From Siphonodentalium dalli (taxonomy: Eukaryota > Mollusca > Scaphopoda > Gadilida > Siphonodentaliidae): DNA of 64,000 nt. Below the pieces are notes generated by a model. That model made no database searches. It saw only the letters and a list, made by a program, of their open reading frames with translations, and had not been told where the DNA came from. A program made the translations under genes and the position numbers. Positions 11,250-22,554 of this stretch are shown one piece after another; the first letter of the stretch is position 1, and each line of letters starts with the position of its first letter. The stretch is from positions 207,997,934 through 208,061,933 of the forward strand of contig CP136063.1 in NCBI GenBank assembly GCA_032622095.1, given 5' to 3'.

Positions 11250-11740
11250 TTCAAGTATCTGGGAGTATGCTTAAGTAAAAATAGGAGCTTTGCTACAGAA
11301 AAAAACGTGAGAGTATTGGAAGCACAGAAAGCTATGTTCGCTCTAATAAGTAAAGCTCGTAATTCATATCTCCCACTTACCTGTATAATAAAATAGATAT
11401 ATATGCAAACGCTATTGTGCCCGTAGTGACACATGGGAGTGAGATCTGTATATATGGTAATATGAAGCAACTGGAACAAGTAGAGCTATGGTTTTTGAAA
11501 TTTATTATGAAACTGAAGAAATCAACGCCAAACGCATTTGTCTATGACGAGAAGGGAGTCCACATAGTTTCGGTAAAGGCTAGCATAAAGATGGTTGCTT
11601 TTTTTTGGCTTATTACGCCACATGTGGTGTATCTAGTTTCTGTGATTTTTATATTGTGTGGTGGACAGGGCGAATGTATTCTTGGAGATTTTTGTACCTT
11701 ACTCAATCGTACCGATAGAATCACGTATATGCTGAAATTG
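11250..11740 (+). pseudogene. LINE reverse transcriptase, 3' fragment
   Basis: The frame entering from 7615 continues as FKYLGVCLSKNRSFATEKNV and EAQKAMFALISKARNSYLPL, the usual thumb and connection of LINE polymerases. Near 11380 a one-base shift occurs and the peptide resumes as DIYANAIVPVVTHGSEICIY, then GNMKQLEQVELWFLKFIMKL, KKSTPN and YDEKGV. The protein degenerates after about 11600. Order and spacing match the C-terminal half of ORF2 in animal LINEs. Confidence 0.9.
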
Positions 11741-12150
11741 TAAAGTTAACGGCACCGGTGTATAATACGTTTTTGAAAATATGATAATCGTATCCATAGG
11801 GTCAGGACAGGCTGAAATTGTAAACTTAAAGTCACCGGTGTAATAATATGTTGTTGAAAATATAAATACTCTGATAGCCTGAAAATAATATATCACCTAT
11901 TAGGAGCCCCTGGTGTATTTTGTTATATTTTTAGTTGTACCTTACTCAATCGTACCGATAGAATCACGTATATGCTTAAATTGTAAAGTTATAACGCCAC
12001 CGGTGTACAATATGTTTTTGAAAATGTGATAAATCGTATCGATAGTCAGGACAGGCTGTAATTGTAAACTTAAAGTCACTTGTTGTTGAAAATATAAATA
12101 ATCTGATAGACTGAAAATAATGTGTAACCCATTGGGAACCCCTAGTTTAG
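11692..12150 (+). repeat. 244-bp tandem repeat downstream of the LINE
   Basis: Two units start with TGTACCTTACTCAATCGTAC at 11692 and 11936. Within each unit a roughly 75-bp sub-repeat (AATTGTAAAGTT..CACCGGTGTA..TTTTTGAAAATAT) occurs twice. The location straight after ORF2 suggests a repeated LINE 3' UTR, but it could be a separate satellite. Confidence 0.75.
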
Positions 12151-12410
12151 TGAAGTGAATTGTGGTAGTTTAATTGTGTTTCTCCTCCATTTTTATTTTC
12201 TGGAATTATCACCAAGATTTCTCCACCCGATTCTCTTAAAATCTACCCTGATCGGTCAAATTCTTTTGATAATTCTATCTAAATACATCTTAGGTACTAT
12301 TCGGATCTGCTGTCCCGGTTTAAAAATGGATAGTTTGACCAAAACGACTATTGACAAAACTTTGTTTACAAATTGAGCGCACTCGATCATGTCTCATGAC
12401 CCGTCCACGC

Positions 12411-12780
12411 TGCAAATTTATTATCGAAAACAAATTCAATTTCTTCCATCTAAAATATAATTGCACGCTGAACTCTGTCATTTTAAGAATATAGTAGTAT
12501 TACACACATATACACCAAGTTTCAGCTCAAAATTTTGAAAAATGACAGTTTTATAGACATAAATCGATTTTAATGGGAAATCCTTTGTTAAATTTTATCA
12601 TCGAAAAAAAAATCATTTCTTCGATCTAAAAAATAATTACGTGCTGTACCCTGTCATTTTAGGAATATATAAGTATCCCAAACACAGACACCAAGTCTGA
12701 GCTTAAATTTTTGAAAAATAAGAGATTTATCGACATAAATGGATTTGTATATGGCAGATGCCATGTTAAATAAATTTTAT
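12411..12780 (+). repeat. 179-bp diverged tandem duplication
   Basis: Two diverged units, starting near 12411 and 12590, share TTTATYATCGAAAA, TCTAAAAWATAATT and CACCAAGTYTSAGCT blocks. No coding potential. The 12151-12410 stretch before it holds nothing I recognise. Confidence 0.65.
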
Positions 12781-12829
12781 GGCCCTGCAAATGTTTTCTG
12801 AGCTGTTCGATATTGGGCACTACAGTCAA

Positions 12830-13660
12830 TATTTGACCGGTTCACCTTGATAATTGTGTGACAGTACAGTCGCGTTACTTTATACGTCAACATTGGTCAT
12901 TATCACTCGACAAATTTATTTCGGTCTATCGTATCAACCCCTATTTCCCCCGCGTAGCCTGACTAAGTGTCAACATTGGGCTTTATTGCTCCACTAGTTT
13001 GTATCGTTTCATCGGTATGAATTCCATATCCAATTATCCACATATAACCAACCCAACCTCTAATCCCGGTCCAATTTATTTATTTCTTTCATCGGTATAT
13101 AGTCATGTTACGTACATTGTAATATTTTATTTCGTGATACTTGTACTTATATGTCTATGGTATTACTATAGTATACTGTATACGTAGATCAATTGCTTTT
13201 CCTTTCTATATAATCCTGGTGCCATCTATAGAGATAATTTCAGACCCCCCCCCCCCCCCCGTCAATGTTATAGCATTGCTGCTTTAGTAGTCGCGATGCA
13301 TTACATGGCAACATTCATCCACTAATTTATGTCAGTTCATCGGTACAAACCCCTTTTCATCGAGTCAATATAACCAACCCAACATCTTATAGAACTCCAT
13401 AAATCACTATTCTGGCACTATATAGAGATGACTAAGATTCTGACACCTATGTTATAGCCTTGTTGCAACAGTAGAGTTGATATGCATAATATGTCAACAT
13501 TGGTCGTTATCGCTCTACAAATTTATATCGGTTCAACTCTTAGATCCCTGTATCGCCCACCCCTCCCTCAATTTATTTTTTCATTTGTATTATAGTCTCG
13601 TCACATACACTTTTATCTTTTGTAACTTTTGCTTCAACGCGTCGAGTTCGCTGCAGACAA
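12830..13660 (+). repeat. Highly diverged tandem repeat
   Basis: At least four degenerate units, near 12880, 12970, 13300 and 13490, share GTCAACATTGG..TTATCGCTC..AAATTTATTTCGGTTCATCG..AACCCAACCTCTAATCCC blocks. A poly-C run lies at 13247-13260. Unit length varies because of indels. Confidence 0.55.
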
Positions 13661-13830
13661 TACAAAACTGACAACATTTTGAAATGTAAGCAGGCTTCAA
13701 ACTCATCTTATCCAAGAAAAACTCTGGTTACATAACAAATTTGTGTATAAGGTGTACACGCATTTGTTGCGTTAAAAACCAACTTGAAAGGTCCCAAGTC
13801 AAGGTCCAAATCCCCAACACACTGATGTGC

Positions 13831-14205
13831 GGTTTAACTCCATCTACATACAGTAAGGTCCAAAGTAGTTGATCACTTAATCACAGCAAATTTGTGTGTA
13901 TTTTTTCATGATTCTAAATCCTGAAAAATTACCCATAATTCTGCTGTGGTTAAGTGGTCAATTACTTTGGGCATTACTGTAACCAATATAAGGATTTGAG
14001 GTTCAATGATAACTCTATCCTCATACTGTAATGTTCAAAGTAATTGACCACTTGACCACAGCAAAATTATTGGTAAATTTTCAGGATTTCAAATCCTGAA
14101 AAATTACCAATAATTCTGATGTGGTTAAGTGGTCAATTACTTTGGGCATTACTGTAACCAATACAAGGATGTGAGGTTTAATGAGAACTCCATCCACATA
14201 ACTAA
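13831..14205. repeat. Tandem pair of TA-flanked hairpin MITEs with shared spacers
   Basis: Two palindromic elements, 13851-13979 and 14026-14154 (129 bp each), are flanked by TA. Their arms contain GACCACTTAACCACAGC and its complement. The spacers TTTAACTCCATCTACATA (13833), TGATAACTCTATCCTCATA and TGAGAACTCCATCCACATA (14183) are related. So spacer plus hairpin was duplicated as a unit rather than inserted twice. Same family as the 1787 and 18613 elements, with a shorter loop. Confidence 0.8.
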
Positions 14206-14571
14206 TAATTATGTGTGAAAATTAAAACAAAATAAATTCCATGATGGCGTCCAATGTGGACTGCCTAATTCTGCTCCAAAACATGTATATTGAATATATG
14301 GATGTTTATTGGGGAAACCGATTATTTCAATGATATTTCCATTAACTTGGATCCAAAACCCGACTTACAGGATCGTGCGACTGTATCTTAAGCATATGTG
14401 CATATTTAATGAGCCAACAGTTGGAATCCCAACAGAGAAGATTGGCGTGGGTCCCTTGCGCGATCTGTCCATCGAAAACTATTTAGACATCTCAAGACAC
14501 GTAAGACCCAATAACTTAATATACAGAATAGATACATCTATTGCCTGAGTGACTAATATTTATATTTGTTA

Positions 14572-14810
14572 CAATGAGGTCAAATAGTTGCGAAGTCAGC
14601 ACCACAATTCTTTCCCGCCATAGTAAATCTTAAAACAACTTCTAAAGAAATATTAATTCTTCTTATATTTGGTATGAAGCGTCCTTGGTTAACTGGAATT
14701 CAGATTTGTTAACATCACGTCACCAAGTTAATTACTTGCGAAGCCACAGCCATAACTATTTCCCTCCATAGTAATTCTCAAAACAACTTCTTAAGAACAA
14801 TTGACCAGGT
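14572..14810 (+). repeat. Short tandem duplication, about 155-bp period
   Basis: Two related stretches (TTGCGAAGYCASMRCCA..AATTCTTTCCC..CATAGTAA..AAAACAACTTCTTAAGAA) start near 14588 and 14733. The rest of 14206-15252 is AT-rich, with nothing else recognised. Confidence 0.5.
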
Positions 14811-15252
14811 CAGTCGCGCAATTATTGGAAGAGCCACGGTCAATCATTTTTAAAAAACCAAATGTTACATTTAAATTATTGCTTTATTTAAACAAAAACA
14901 AAAAATTAAATGAGAAAATTAACTTTTACTACTTGCTAAATTTTATCTTTTAATTATTTCATTTAAATTTTAGTATTTACAGTATACTATGCCCAAATCT
15001 TTATAATCTGTTGAATGACCCCACAGTCGTTTACTTTGTTAGTAATAATTTGAAGGATTACTTGTTTAAACGCAATTGTTATCAAAATATGTTATGTATT
15101 TTTTATAATTTCTATTTATATGTAATACTATAATCTTGGTGGCGTTACCATTTCTGACTATGGTTTTCTTGTTCTCACTTTGCCGACGAGCCTGCAAAAA
15201 TATCGCCGGCAAGGTGTGATCGTCGCGCCTATAGTCTGTATTAATTAAATAA

Positions 15253-15615
15253 CAGTTTTCCCGGCTCCCGTTTGCAGTGTTGTTTTGGCATGCCGCTAAA
15301 CGAGTTTCACATGCGTCGTCATCAGATGAGCGATATAATACAACCGCCACCCGGACCACAAACCACGTCGAATGGTGGCACAGAAAACTTCAAGGATATA
15401 TAGCAGCTTCAAAACCAAATATATTCGACATGATCGACCACATTAAAATAGAACAAGCCTATACAGAATCGACGATACTTCAACTGACTGGTGGTGACAG
15501 AGTTCAACCACAGAGAAGAAAATATCGGGCGGTCAACGCGTCTCTTAGACATTTCAAGAGAATATTCAGGGAAAACGAGATCGACGTTATAGAATACTTA
15601 AGATTCAATCACTAA
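15253..15615 (+). pseudogene. C-terminal fragment of a MULE/FLYWCH-type transposase
   Basis: The open frame from 15253 ends at TAA 15613-15615 and has no useful ATG. A candidate acceptor (gtttgcag) lies at 15277. The peptide contains RTTNHVEWWHRKLQ, KPNIFDMIDHIKIEQAYTES, GGDRVQPQRRKYRAVN and a final helix. This resembles the end of MULE-type transposases and the FLYWCH proteins derived from them (N-x-x-E-x-W-H, then KPN..FI..I..EQ, then a basic KY segment). The catalytic DDE region would lie upstream and is not seen. A poly-A signal AATAAATAAATAAA lies near 15711. It could be the last exon of a domesticated gene, but with no upstream exons it is more likely a remnant. Confidence 0.5.
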
Positions 15616-16084
15616 ATTAGTTCGCCATTGAGCTTTTTGTTAAAGTATTGTCGTGTATTTGTTATATGTTTGTTATCTCCTTGTATGTATTTTATTAATT
15701 ATTTTTGCATCAATAAATAAATAAAACATGACATAGATTATTTCCTGACATCAACATTGAATCAGCACCAAAGGTTCCAAAACTCTCGTTCCCAAATTGA
15801 CAAATCATTAAAAACCTACAAAAAGAGAGGACAAACCATTAAAACACCAAAAGAAAAGAGGAATAGACAATAAGCGGCAAATGATTGAAGTAAGGGATTA
15901 TTGACACCTCGTGCAGGTACCCCCGGAAACAATAGCCGTCGGCAAAGTGAGATGCCCCCGCTTTTTTTTTGGTGTAAGCAATTACCTGGCAAGTGTGATA
16001 AGGTACATGTATGAGGTAGACTATATTATTTGCTGTATCGTTCGCATATACAAAAGAAAACTAATAACCCACGGTTGTCAACAA

Positions 16085-16316
16085 TTGAATGCATTCTCAA
16101 TAACTATATAATATAACATTTATTTGATACAGTTTCTTGAAAACTGTATACACATCACTCGACGACGCTAGTTCTATTTTCGTATTCCAGCTAATCTGCC
16201 ATCAGTAACATTAATTCGCACACAACAGACATTCAAATAATGGAAATCTGGTAATCTTATTCTACGAAGTAGGGACTACAAAAAACCAACAAACAACATT
16301 TGAGTACAGTATCCCT
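16085..16316. mobile_element. Truncated copy of the TTAA MITE, upstream of the BTB gene
   Basis: The right end (GAGTACAGTATCCCTTTAA) and the adjoining interior (TTGAAAACTGTA..CACTCGACGACG) match 49610-49701. The left half is missing. It ends at TTAA 16317-16320, about 390 bp before the BTB start codon, so it may lie in the gene's regulatory region. The stretch 15726-16084 before it holds nothing recognised. Confidence 0.7.
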
Positions 16317-16616
16317 TTAATGCATTCAGTAATAATTTCAAAGATATAATAATATGTGTTCAATTGAATAGCAAACTGTAACAGTAGACCACTTAGTGAA
16401 GCCATTAACATTTCACACATCTAGTGCTCCAGTCTCGAGTACGTCAGGTGACAATGTTTGCTTTGATAAGGATGCGCATATCATCACATCGCTATCGCTC
16501 TGTGGACTCAGGCATATCAGCCAGGGTTGCTCAGTTGTCAGATTCTGTCAATCACGACACTGAGGGCGACAAAACAACTCCTTGTCAGAGCCCGCGGAGT
16601 GGTGTTCTCAACATCG

Positions 16617-16625
16617 ATATATATA
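16617..16625 (+). promoter_or_regulatory. TATA-like box of BTB copy 2
   Basis: TATATATA followed by CCGG lies 84 bp upstream of the start codon. A transcription start about 30 bp downstream would fall near 16650. This is the only TATA-like element well placed for the gene. It is prediction by position only. Confidence 0.4.
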
Positions 16626-16708
16626 CCGGTCTAAATCTGGGAAAGATCATTCTTCATTTATCATTCAAATAGTGTACACTGCCCATTCATCTATTCACCG
16701 ATATCAAC

Positions 16709-19700
16709 ATGGCATTTTATGGTTCAACACTTGCCCTTATTGATGACAATTCGGATGATTACGCCGTCGGAATTTCACGAGACATGACAGGTATGTTATT
16801 ATGTTAACTACATGTATACATGTACATATATTCTGATGATAGACGAGGGATATTCCTGATGATACGAATAAAGAACATCTATCTCACGGTGCGAACAATT
16901 GAAAACATCTGGAAAATTATCGTGACGTCGATAAGATTTTCGGACTATATATGTCTTGTATCTATATGGTCCCTATTACCAAATTACTTATACATATTGC
17001 TTTAGTTTCAAATGAGCTATCTCCATTTAAATAACAATGCTTGAACATTGAAGCATAACTTTGTTGTGTTCAGATCATGCGCGATATAGTATAAATGGCA
17101 CAATTCCTGAAATTCGGTACAACCGTGGCAAATTATCAAAATCACGGAGAACATGTTGATCGATAGTATATGGAATTTAAAAAACGTTATTGATCCACAA
17201 TAAGACAATTTGAAGGACTCCTACACACATGTACATTACATATATGCCCGAAACAAAATATCAGTTTCTGCACATGCGTTGATTCGTTTGAAGCAGTGGG
17301 AATATATGAGTTGACTCAACTCGACTCAACTCAACCAAGGAACATATACATGTAATTATCCCCCATAAAATCAGTTCTGATATCAACAATTCACCTTTAC
17401 ATTGCAGGTTATGAATCGTCTGGTTACGACTCGTGCTCGGACGTCTCCGTGGATCGTCTTTCTATCGGGAGTAACGACAAACAATCAGGGTTCTCCACGT
17501 CAATCAATCACGCGCCATCTAGGAATCAAACGAGGGAAGACGTGATGATGTTCAGCAACGACAACTCTCTGCTAGACAGTCTGGAATGTATGCTCTCGAT
17601 GCCAGAGATGTGTGACGTCATCTTCCTTGTGGGCATCAACCGAATTCCTGTTTACGGGGTGAAGGCCATACTTTCCACAAGAAGCAGGTACTAATTTAAC
17701 TCAACCATACAATCATCACAACAATTTGTTAACACCAAAAGTGGTATCGGGGAGTTTTAGATTGGATAACTTCGAACTTTAGTTGCCATAGAGATATTTT
17801 TTGGGCGAACAAATATATGAAAGTTTATTGCAAAGTCACTATATACAGCGAAACAAGAACAACCTTATTTACACCATGTAGATATTCAATCGTGGCATCG
17901 CCACTGTATCGTGGCATATATACAATGTGTGACACAAATAGGTAGACATTTCTCTGGCTGACAAAATAGTTAATTAAAGGTGACCGTGTTATATATAAAT
18001 TACACTCTTTCTAGTAATCCAGATACTTTACGGTTATGTTTACGGGTTATGTTATACCCTGCATGCCTCCATTCTAAAATAAACATGGATCCTGAATATC
18101 ATGCCTCCATAAACAATCGAACTCAATATTAATAGTGAATTTTTTACAATGCATAGAATAGATTATCAACACGAAGAACATATACTCTTTCTGAATGTGA
18201 TGCAAGAGGACATCTAACTGTGTGTACGTAATTATACATACAATAGCTCAATATACGATTTCTTGACGTTTGTTCTTAAATATTTACATTTTTTGATAAT
18301 CTGTGATAATAACATTTTCGTCTCATTTCAGAGTCTTTTTCCAGTTAATTCTGAAGTCGCAACGCGAAGCCACAACTAAGTCCAAATCCAAGACATCTGG
18401 CCCGACAGCGTTCTACACAGAAGGGAGATTAGCCATACCAGTGTCCAGCTACGACGCCGCGACCTTCAAACTGTTCATCAAGTTCATCCATTGTGGCAGG
18501 GTCCAGTTGAAAGTTCAATCTGTTATAGGTAAGTTCAAAAATCGTCCAGATCGGACTCGTTTACACATTGCGTCGTGTAAGATCAAATTCGTGAATTCAT
18601 CGGGTCGACATACAGTGATGCTCTAATTAATCGACTCCTTAACCACAGCAGAATTATGGGTAACTTTTAAGAATTTAGTCGGAAATATGGCTTGTTGCCA
18701 TTCATCGGAAAGCTCTTATCTAATCGAAAGCTTTCCGATGAATGGCAACAAGCCATATTTCCGACTAAATCCTGAAAAGTTACCCATAATTATGCTGTGG
18801 TTAAGGAGTCGATTAATTAGAGCATTATTGTAACATGGACTTGTTGGTCACTATATCTTCGAGATTTAAGATATGTCTGTTCTTGAGCTTTGTTGCGGTA
18901 CTCGAGCTCGAAATACAGGTAAATCAATATGAACATCTACATAGCTAGTGGGTAATATACACCGAATAGACTACGAACTAATAGCTATCCATCAAGTTAC
19001 TTTAACGTTCTAAAACAGTAAGATAAACGCTCTTCATGTTTACAAAAGTTGGTACATATTACCAAAGAACACTATTTATTGTATCAACTAACGCTCCGTG
19101 TGGTTAAATGAAACACGAAAGTGGATTTGAGTCGACAATTTCTGTCACTTCAGAAATAATTAACATTTTTCGTACAACATAAATACCATATAGTATATTT
19201 GCATCGACCCATTACGATCACATGACTGAAACAAAATCGTATAACAACCAGGTTTACATTTGGTACACGACTTGGTGATAACTCATAAGAGGTTTTTTCT
19301 CATTACCATGGGAAATCGTTGTGACAAAACGAATAAACATCTTTCATCTTTTAATACAGCCTGTTCTCCCGAAAACCAGCACATTAGCTGCTTATCTGCT
19401 TAGAATCGCCTCATTTTGAGTCGATAACGTGCTGAACATGATAACATTTTAGTAACATTAACGACTCATAATGAGGCATTTTAAGCAGATTATGTGCAGA
19501 TAATGACACAAATAAGCCAACTCACGATTTTTCAGGTGAACGCTCTTATCAGGTGTTTTCACTATGACCCGCGCCATAAAAAGAAAGAACGGGTAAGAGT
19601 CCATTATCTGCTTATTTCAGAGTCAAGTAATCACACTATGTACCAATGTCACATTATATGTTGATTATGTGCGTATTTCCGCGAGGATATGTTGCAGAAT

Positions 19701-20042
19701 AAACACTGTGAAAAAATATTACTTTGCAAAGTAATTAAGCAATCATAAGATAAAATAAGGTACGATAAATTGTATATAAAAGTCGGAGGTAATAACAATG
19801 ACGCTGAGATATGTATATGTTTAATTATTTGAAGTTGTTTGGTGCGAAGGCCTATCTAAGAATGGCACCCCTCTTCTTTTAAAGGGCTTCTTGCTGCTTC
19901 GTCAGAATTTCGCATCAAAGATTTGAAGAAGGCGTGTCAGGACTTCATCGACGTCATCAGTTTTAAAGGGAGACTATCCGAGCTGGAGATGACATGCGCA
20001 GACTACAGTCGACATTCTATCGTCAGGCGGGTGTCAGATATG
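16709..20042 (+). CDS. BTB-domain protein, gprs / serine-enriched-like (copy 2, exons 1-4)
   Basis: Exons are 16709-16790, 17408-17687, 18332-18528 and 19885-20042, 717 bases or 239 codons in total. Introns begin GT and end AG, and exon phases (1, 2, 1, 0) join in frame. The start ATG is in context caacATGg. The N-terminus (MAFYGSTLALIDDNSDDYAV) is acidic, then YESSGYDSCSDVSVDRLSIG is Ser-rich. The BTB domain follows from about residue 85 to 185: MCDVIFLVG strand, VKAILSTRSR helix, RVFFQLILKSQRE, RLAIPVSSYDAATF, and helical KLFIKFIHCGRV. GLLAASSEFRIKDLKKACQD starts the post-BTB helices. BTB proteins dimerise and can act as Cullin-3 adaptors; that role is inferred from family. FKLF replaces FELF of copy 1. 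The end of the gene is uncertain: no full BACK domain follows, and full-length family members are far longer. The fold is clear; the exact orthology is recollection. Confidence 0.8.
18613..18830. mobile_element. Palindromic TA-flanked MITE in BTB intron 3 (copy 2)
   Basis: Orthologue by duplication of the element at 1787-2004, with the same insertion point, TA flanks and foldback structure, and a few substitutions. The copies give an internal clock for the duplication. Confidence 0.85.
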
Positions 20043-20851
20043 GTATGTAGGCCTACATGCATTCAACACTCTCAATTTAAAGCCACATAGAGCTTGCTGT
20101 TTGGTCAAGTTATTCATAGCACCCACTTGTGGCATATGCCTGGCATATGTCATGGATACTATAACTCGAATCATAGAACTGGGACATATCAGTTCTCGAT
20201 TTATCTTAGACATGAAAGAACAGAGAGTATTCAGTGTTAGTCTAGTTCTTGTATGTTACGGATACAAAACTTCATTTGACTTCTGGACAACATATCGAAA
20301 ACAGTAAATGTGTTTGAAATATTTGTTTGCCATATTTTTTTACTTTACTTCTAATTTTTTTGTTCTATTTATATTTTGTATTTAGAAAATATACGTGCCA
20401 AATACCGGCATTTCATGTATCTATCTATATTGTATCTGGTACCAAATTACGTGTCCATAATTTGTTTAGGTTCAAATGAGGCCTCTCCGTTCTTCACGTA
20501 TCCATTTCTTTTGCAAGAGTTCGAGAAATTCGTCGTATTTGTGCATAGTAATGGGAAATCAAGAACACCGCTATCTTGATCAAAGCTATCACTCCGATTG
20601 GATACCATAATACTGCAATGTTTTACTCTTTGTAGTATACCACTAAAACTGTATGAGCTCGAACCTATACGTATAAGCCGGGGGTAAGCCCTTTCATTGG
20701 GTGGTATGTATTTACGTGTACTTTTTCTTGAATAAGACCACGAAGCGATGCCTGTGTATACATGTACCACTAACAATGGTGAGGTAGAACATTATGTCAA
20801 GTTCTGACTATATACAATCCATAGTTCTTAAATATTTACCTTCAATTACAG

Positions 20852-21023
20852 ATTATACATCAGTCCAGAGGGCGAGAAACAACCGTCTGAAGTCACAACA
20901 AAGTCACCGTGCTCTCAATATATAGTGCTGTCAACTTCCTGTTCACCGAAACTGTATTTAAAACACAGTTTATCTATACGAACATACCGACGGAACTGCG
21001 AACAGTTGTCAAGAACCGACTAG
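20852..21023 (+). CDS. Possible 3' exon of BTB copy 2
   Basis: After the acceptor ttcaattacag, one frame is open for 56 codons (LYISPEGEKQ..KSPCSQYIVL..CEQLSRTD) to TAG at 21021. The frame requires entry in phase 2, whereas exon 4 ends in phase 0, so an intermediate exon or a different donor is needed. Another candidate exon after an acceptor at 20475 encodes, in one frame, NEASPFFTYPFLLQEFEKF. Neither resembles a BACK domain clearly. Both may be decayed remains of the 3' half. Confidence 0.25.
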
Positions 21024-21240
21024 GAACTAAGTCGCAGATTGGTGAATTGAACTATGGTTGATGATTTTGTTTAACTAATTTATTCATTTATTATTAACGT
21101 AATATGTGTACATCAATTGAAGTATTGTTATTAAATTATTGTGAAATATATTAAATTTATTTTTATATATATTTCTTATGTCTTCTATTTAAAACACGGG
21201 GACATGGTTCATTTGAACCTACGGACTTTGGAAAAAGGGA

Positions 21241-21855
21241 TACTGTAGGTCAATAGCTACACGGATTAATACTGTAGGTCAATATCTACACGGATTAATA
21301 CTGTAGGTCAATATCTACACGGATTAATACTGTAGGTCAATATCTACACGGATTAATACTGTAGGTCAATATCTACAAGGATTAATACTGTAGGTCAATA
21401 TCTACACGGATTAACACTGTAGGTCAATATCTACACGGATTAACACTGTAGGTCAATATCTACACGGATTAATACTGTAGGTCAATATCTACACGGATTA
21501 ATACTGTAGGTCAATATCTACACTGATTAATACTGTAGGTCAATATCTACACGGATTAATACTGTAGGTCAATATCTACACGGATTAATACTGTAGGTCA
21601 ATATCTACAAGGATTAATACTGTAGGTCAATATCTACACGGATTAACACTGTAGGTCAATATCTACACGGATTAATACTGTTGGTCAATAGCTACACGGA
21701 ATAATACTTGAGGTCAATATATACTCGGAATAATAATATAGGTCAATAGATACAAGGAATAATAATATAGGTCAATAGCCACACGGAATAATAATATAGG
21801 TCAATAGCCACACGGAATAATACTATAGGTCAATATATAGAAACACGGAATATCG
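21241..21855 (+). repeat. 29-bp minisatellite, about 21 units
   Basis: Unit TACTGTAGGTCAATATCTAC plus ACGGATTAA, nearly identical from 21241 to about 21690 and then degenerate (..ATAATATAGGTCAATAGCC..). A few units share variants (ACAAGGATT, GGATTAACAC), suggesting recent unit conversion. The block seems to repeat as a 9-unit higher-order unit in the middle. Each unit contains the pair TGTAG / CTACA. Confidence 0.95.
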
Positions 21856-21994
21856 ACGTACGTGCTACATAAATAGCGCTCATGATATGGTAAAAATATA
21901 GAGCGTATGTCAAATGTAACAATTTGAAACAGCTGGAAGGCAGTTGTGATTTTGCAAGTTATCTCAAAGTGCACGTACTGAGTATATATTGTTT

Positions 21995-22110
21995 CATGTG
22001 GGATATAGAGGATCTCCAACGAGTTATGTTGGGATATAATATTTAATGAAACGAGTTTCATAAAATCTGATATCCCAACATAACGAGTTGAAGATCTTGT
22101 ATATCATATG
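21995..22110. repeat. Hairpin repeat (116 bp)
   Basis: The arms match imperfectly. The left starts CATGTGGGATATAGAGGATC, and the right reversed starts CATATGATATACAAGATCTT. The inner part CGAGTTATGTTGGGATAT matches fully. Probably a small MITE. The following 22111-22554 stretch holds nothing recognised apart from a C run at 22254-22264. Confidence 0.7.
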
Positions 22111-22554
22111 AAAAAATCGAGAGTTTTATGCCTTTTTCAAATCAAAATCCTTAAAAGAAGCTGAGAATTACATGCAAAATGCATACATTTACGGCGTTTG
22201 CTGAGACGCTTCGTATACGACAGTATTCCCTTTGACTAGCGACGAAAAATATAGCCCCCCCCCCAATTTGCCTCTTCGTTTCTGTGTTTATTTTCGCCAG
22301 TGCAACGAAGTTAGACAATAACTTTAATGAACAAAGCAATAAATTTTGCAATGTCTGGTGTTGGTGTCATGCGCGGCGTTTCGAAATAGTATTAATCCGC
22401 GAGATAATTTTGTTGGCGCGATGCCAATTATCACAAGAAGCCGGGAATATACCGGGAATCACGCGCATATTCATCTGTAGTGAGGCATAAGGAAATATGA
22501 AATGCTTTTTAAAAATGAAATAACAGGGGTTTAATGTTATATAAATATATCACC

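Larger units (their letters stand above)
17029..21700 (+). repeat. Right copy of the segmental duplication
   Basis: This is a direct copy of 221-4400, 16.8 kb downstream, and about 0.5 kb longer, mainly because of the expanded 29-bp array. Small differences include an 18-bp partial duplication near 17900 and an insertion near 19568. Only this copy is preceded by exon 1 and a promoter, so it is probably the parent, or the more complete of the two. Confidence 0.9.

Noticed and set aside
21241-21855. A CRISPR-like array
   Set aside because: Units are directly adjacent with no unique spacers, and the setting is eukaryotic; it is a minisatellite.
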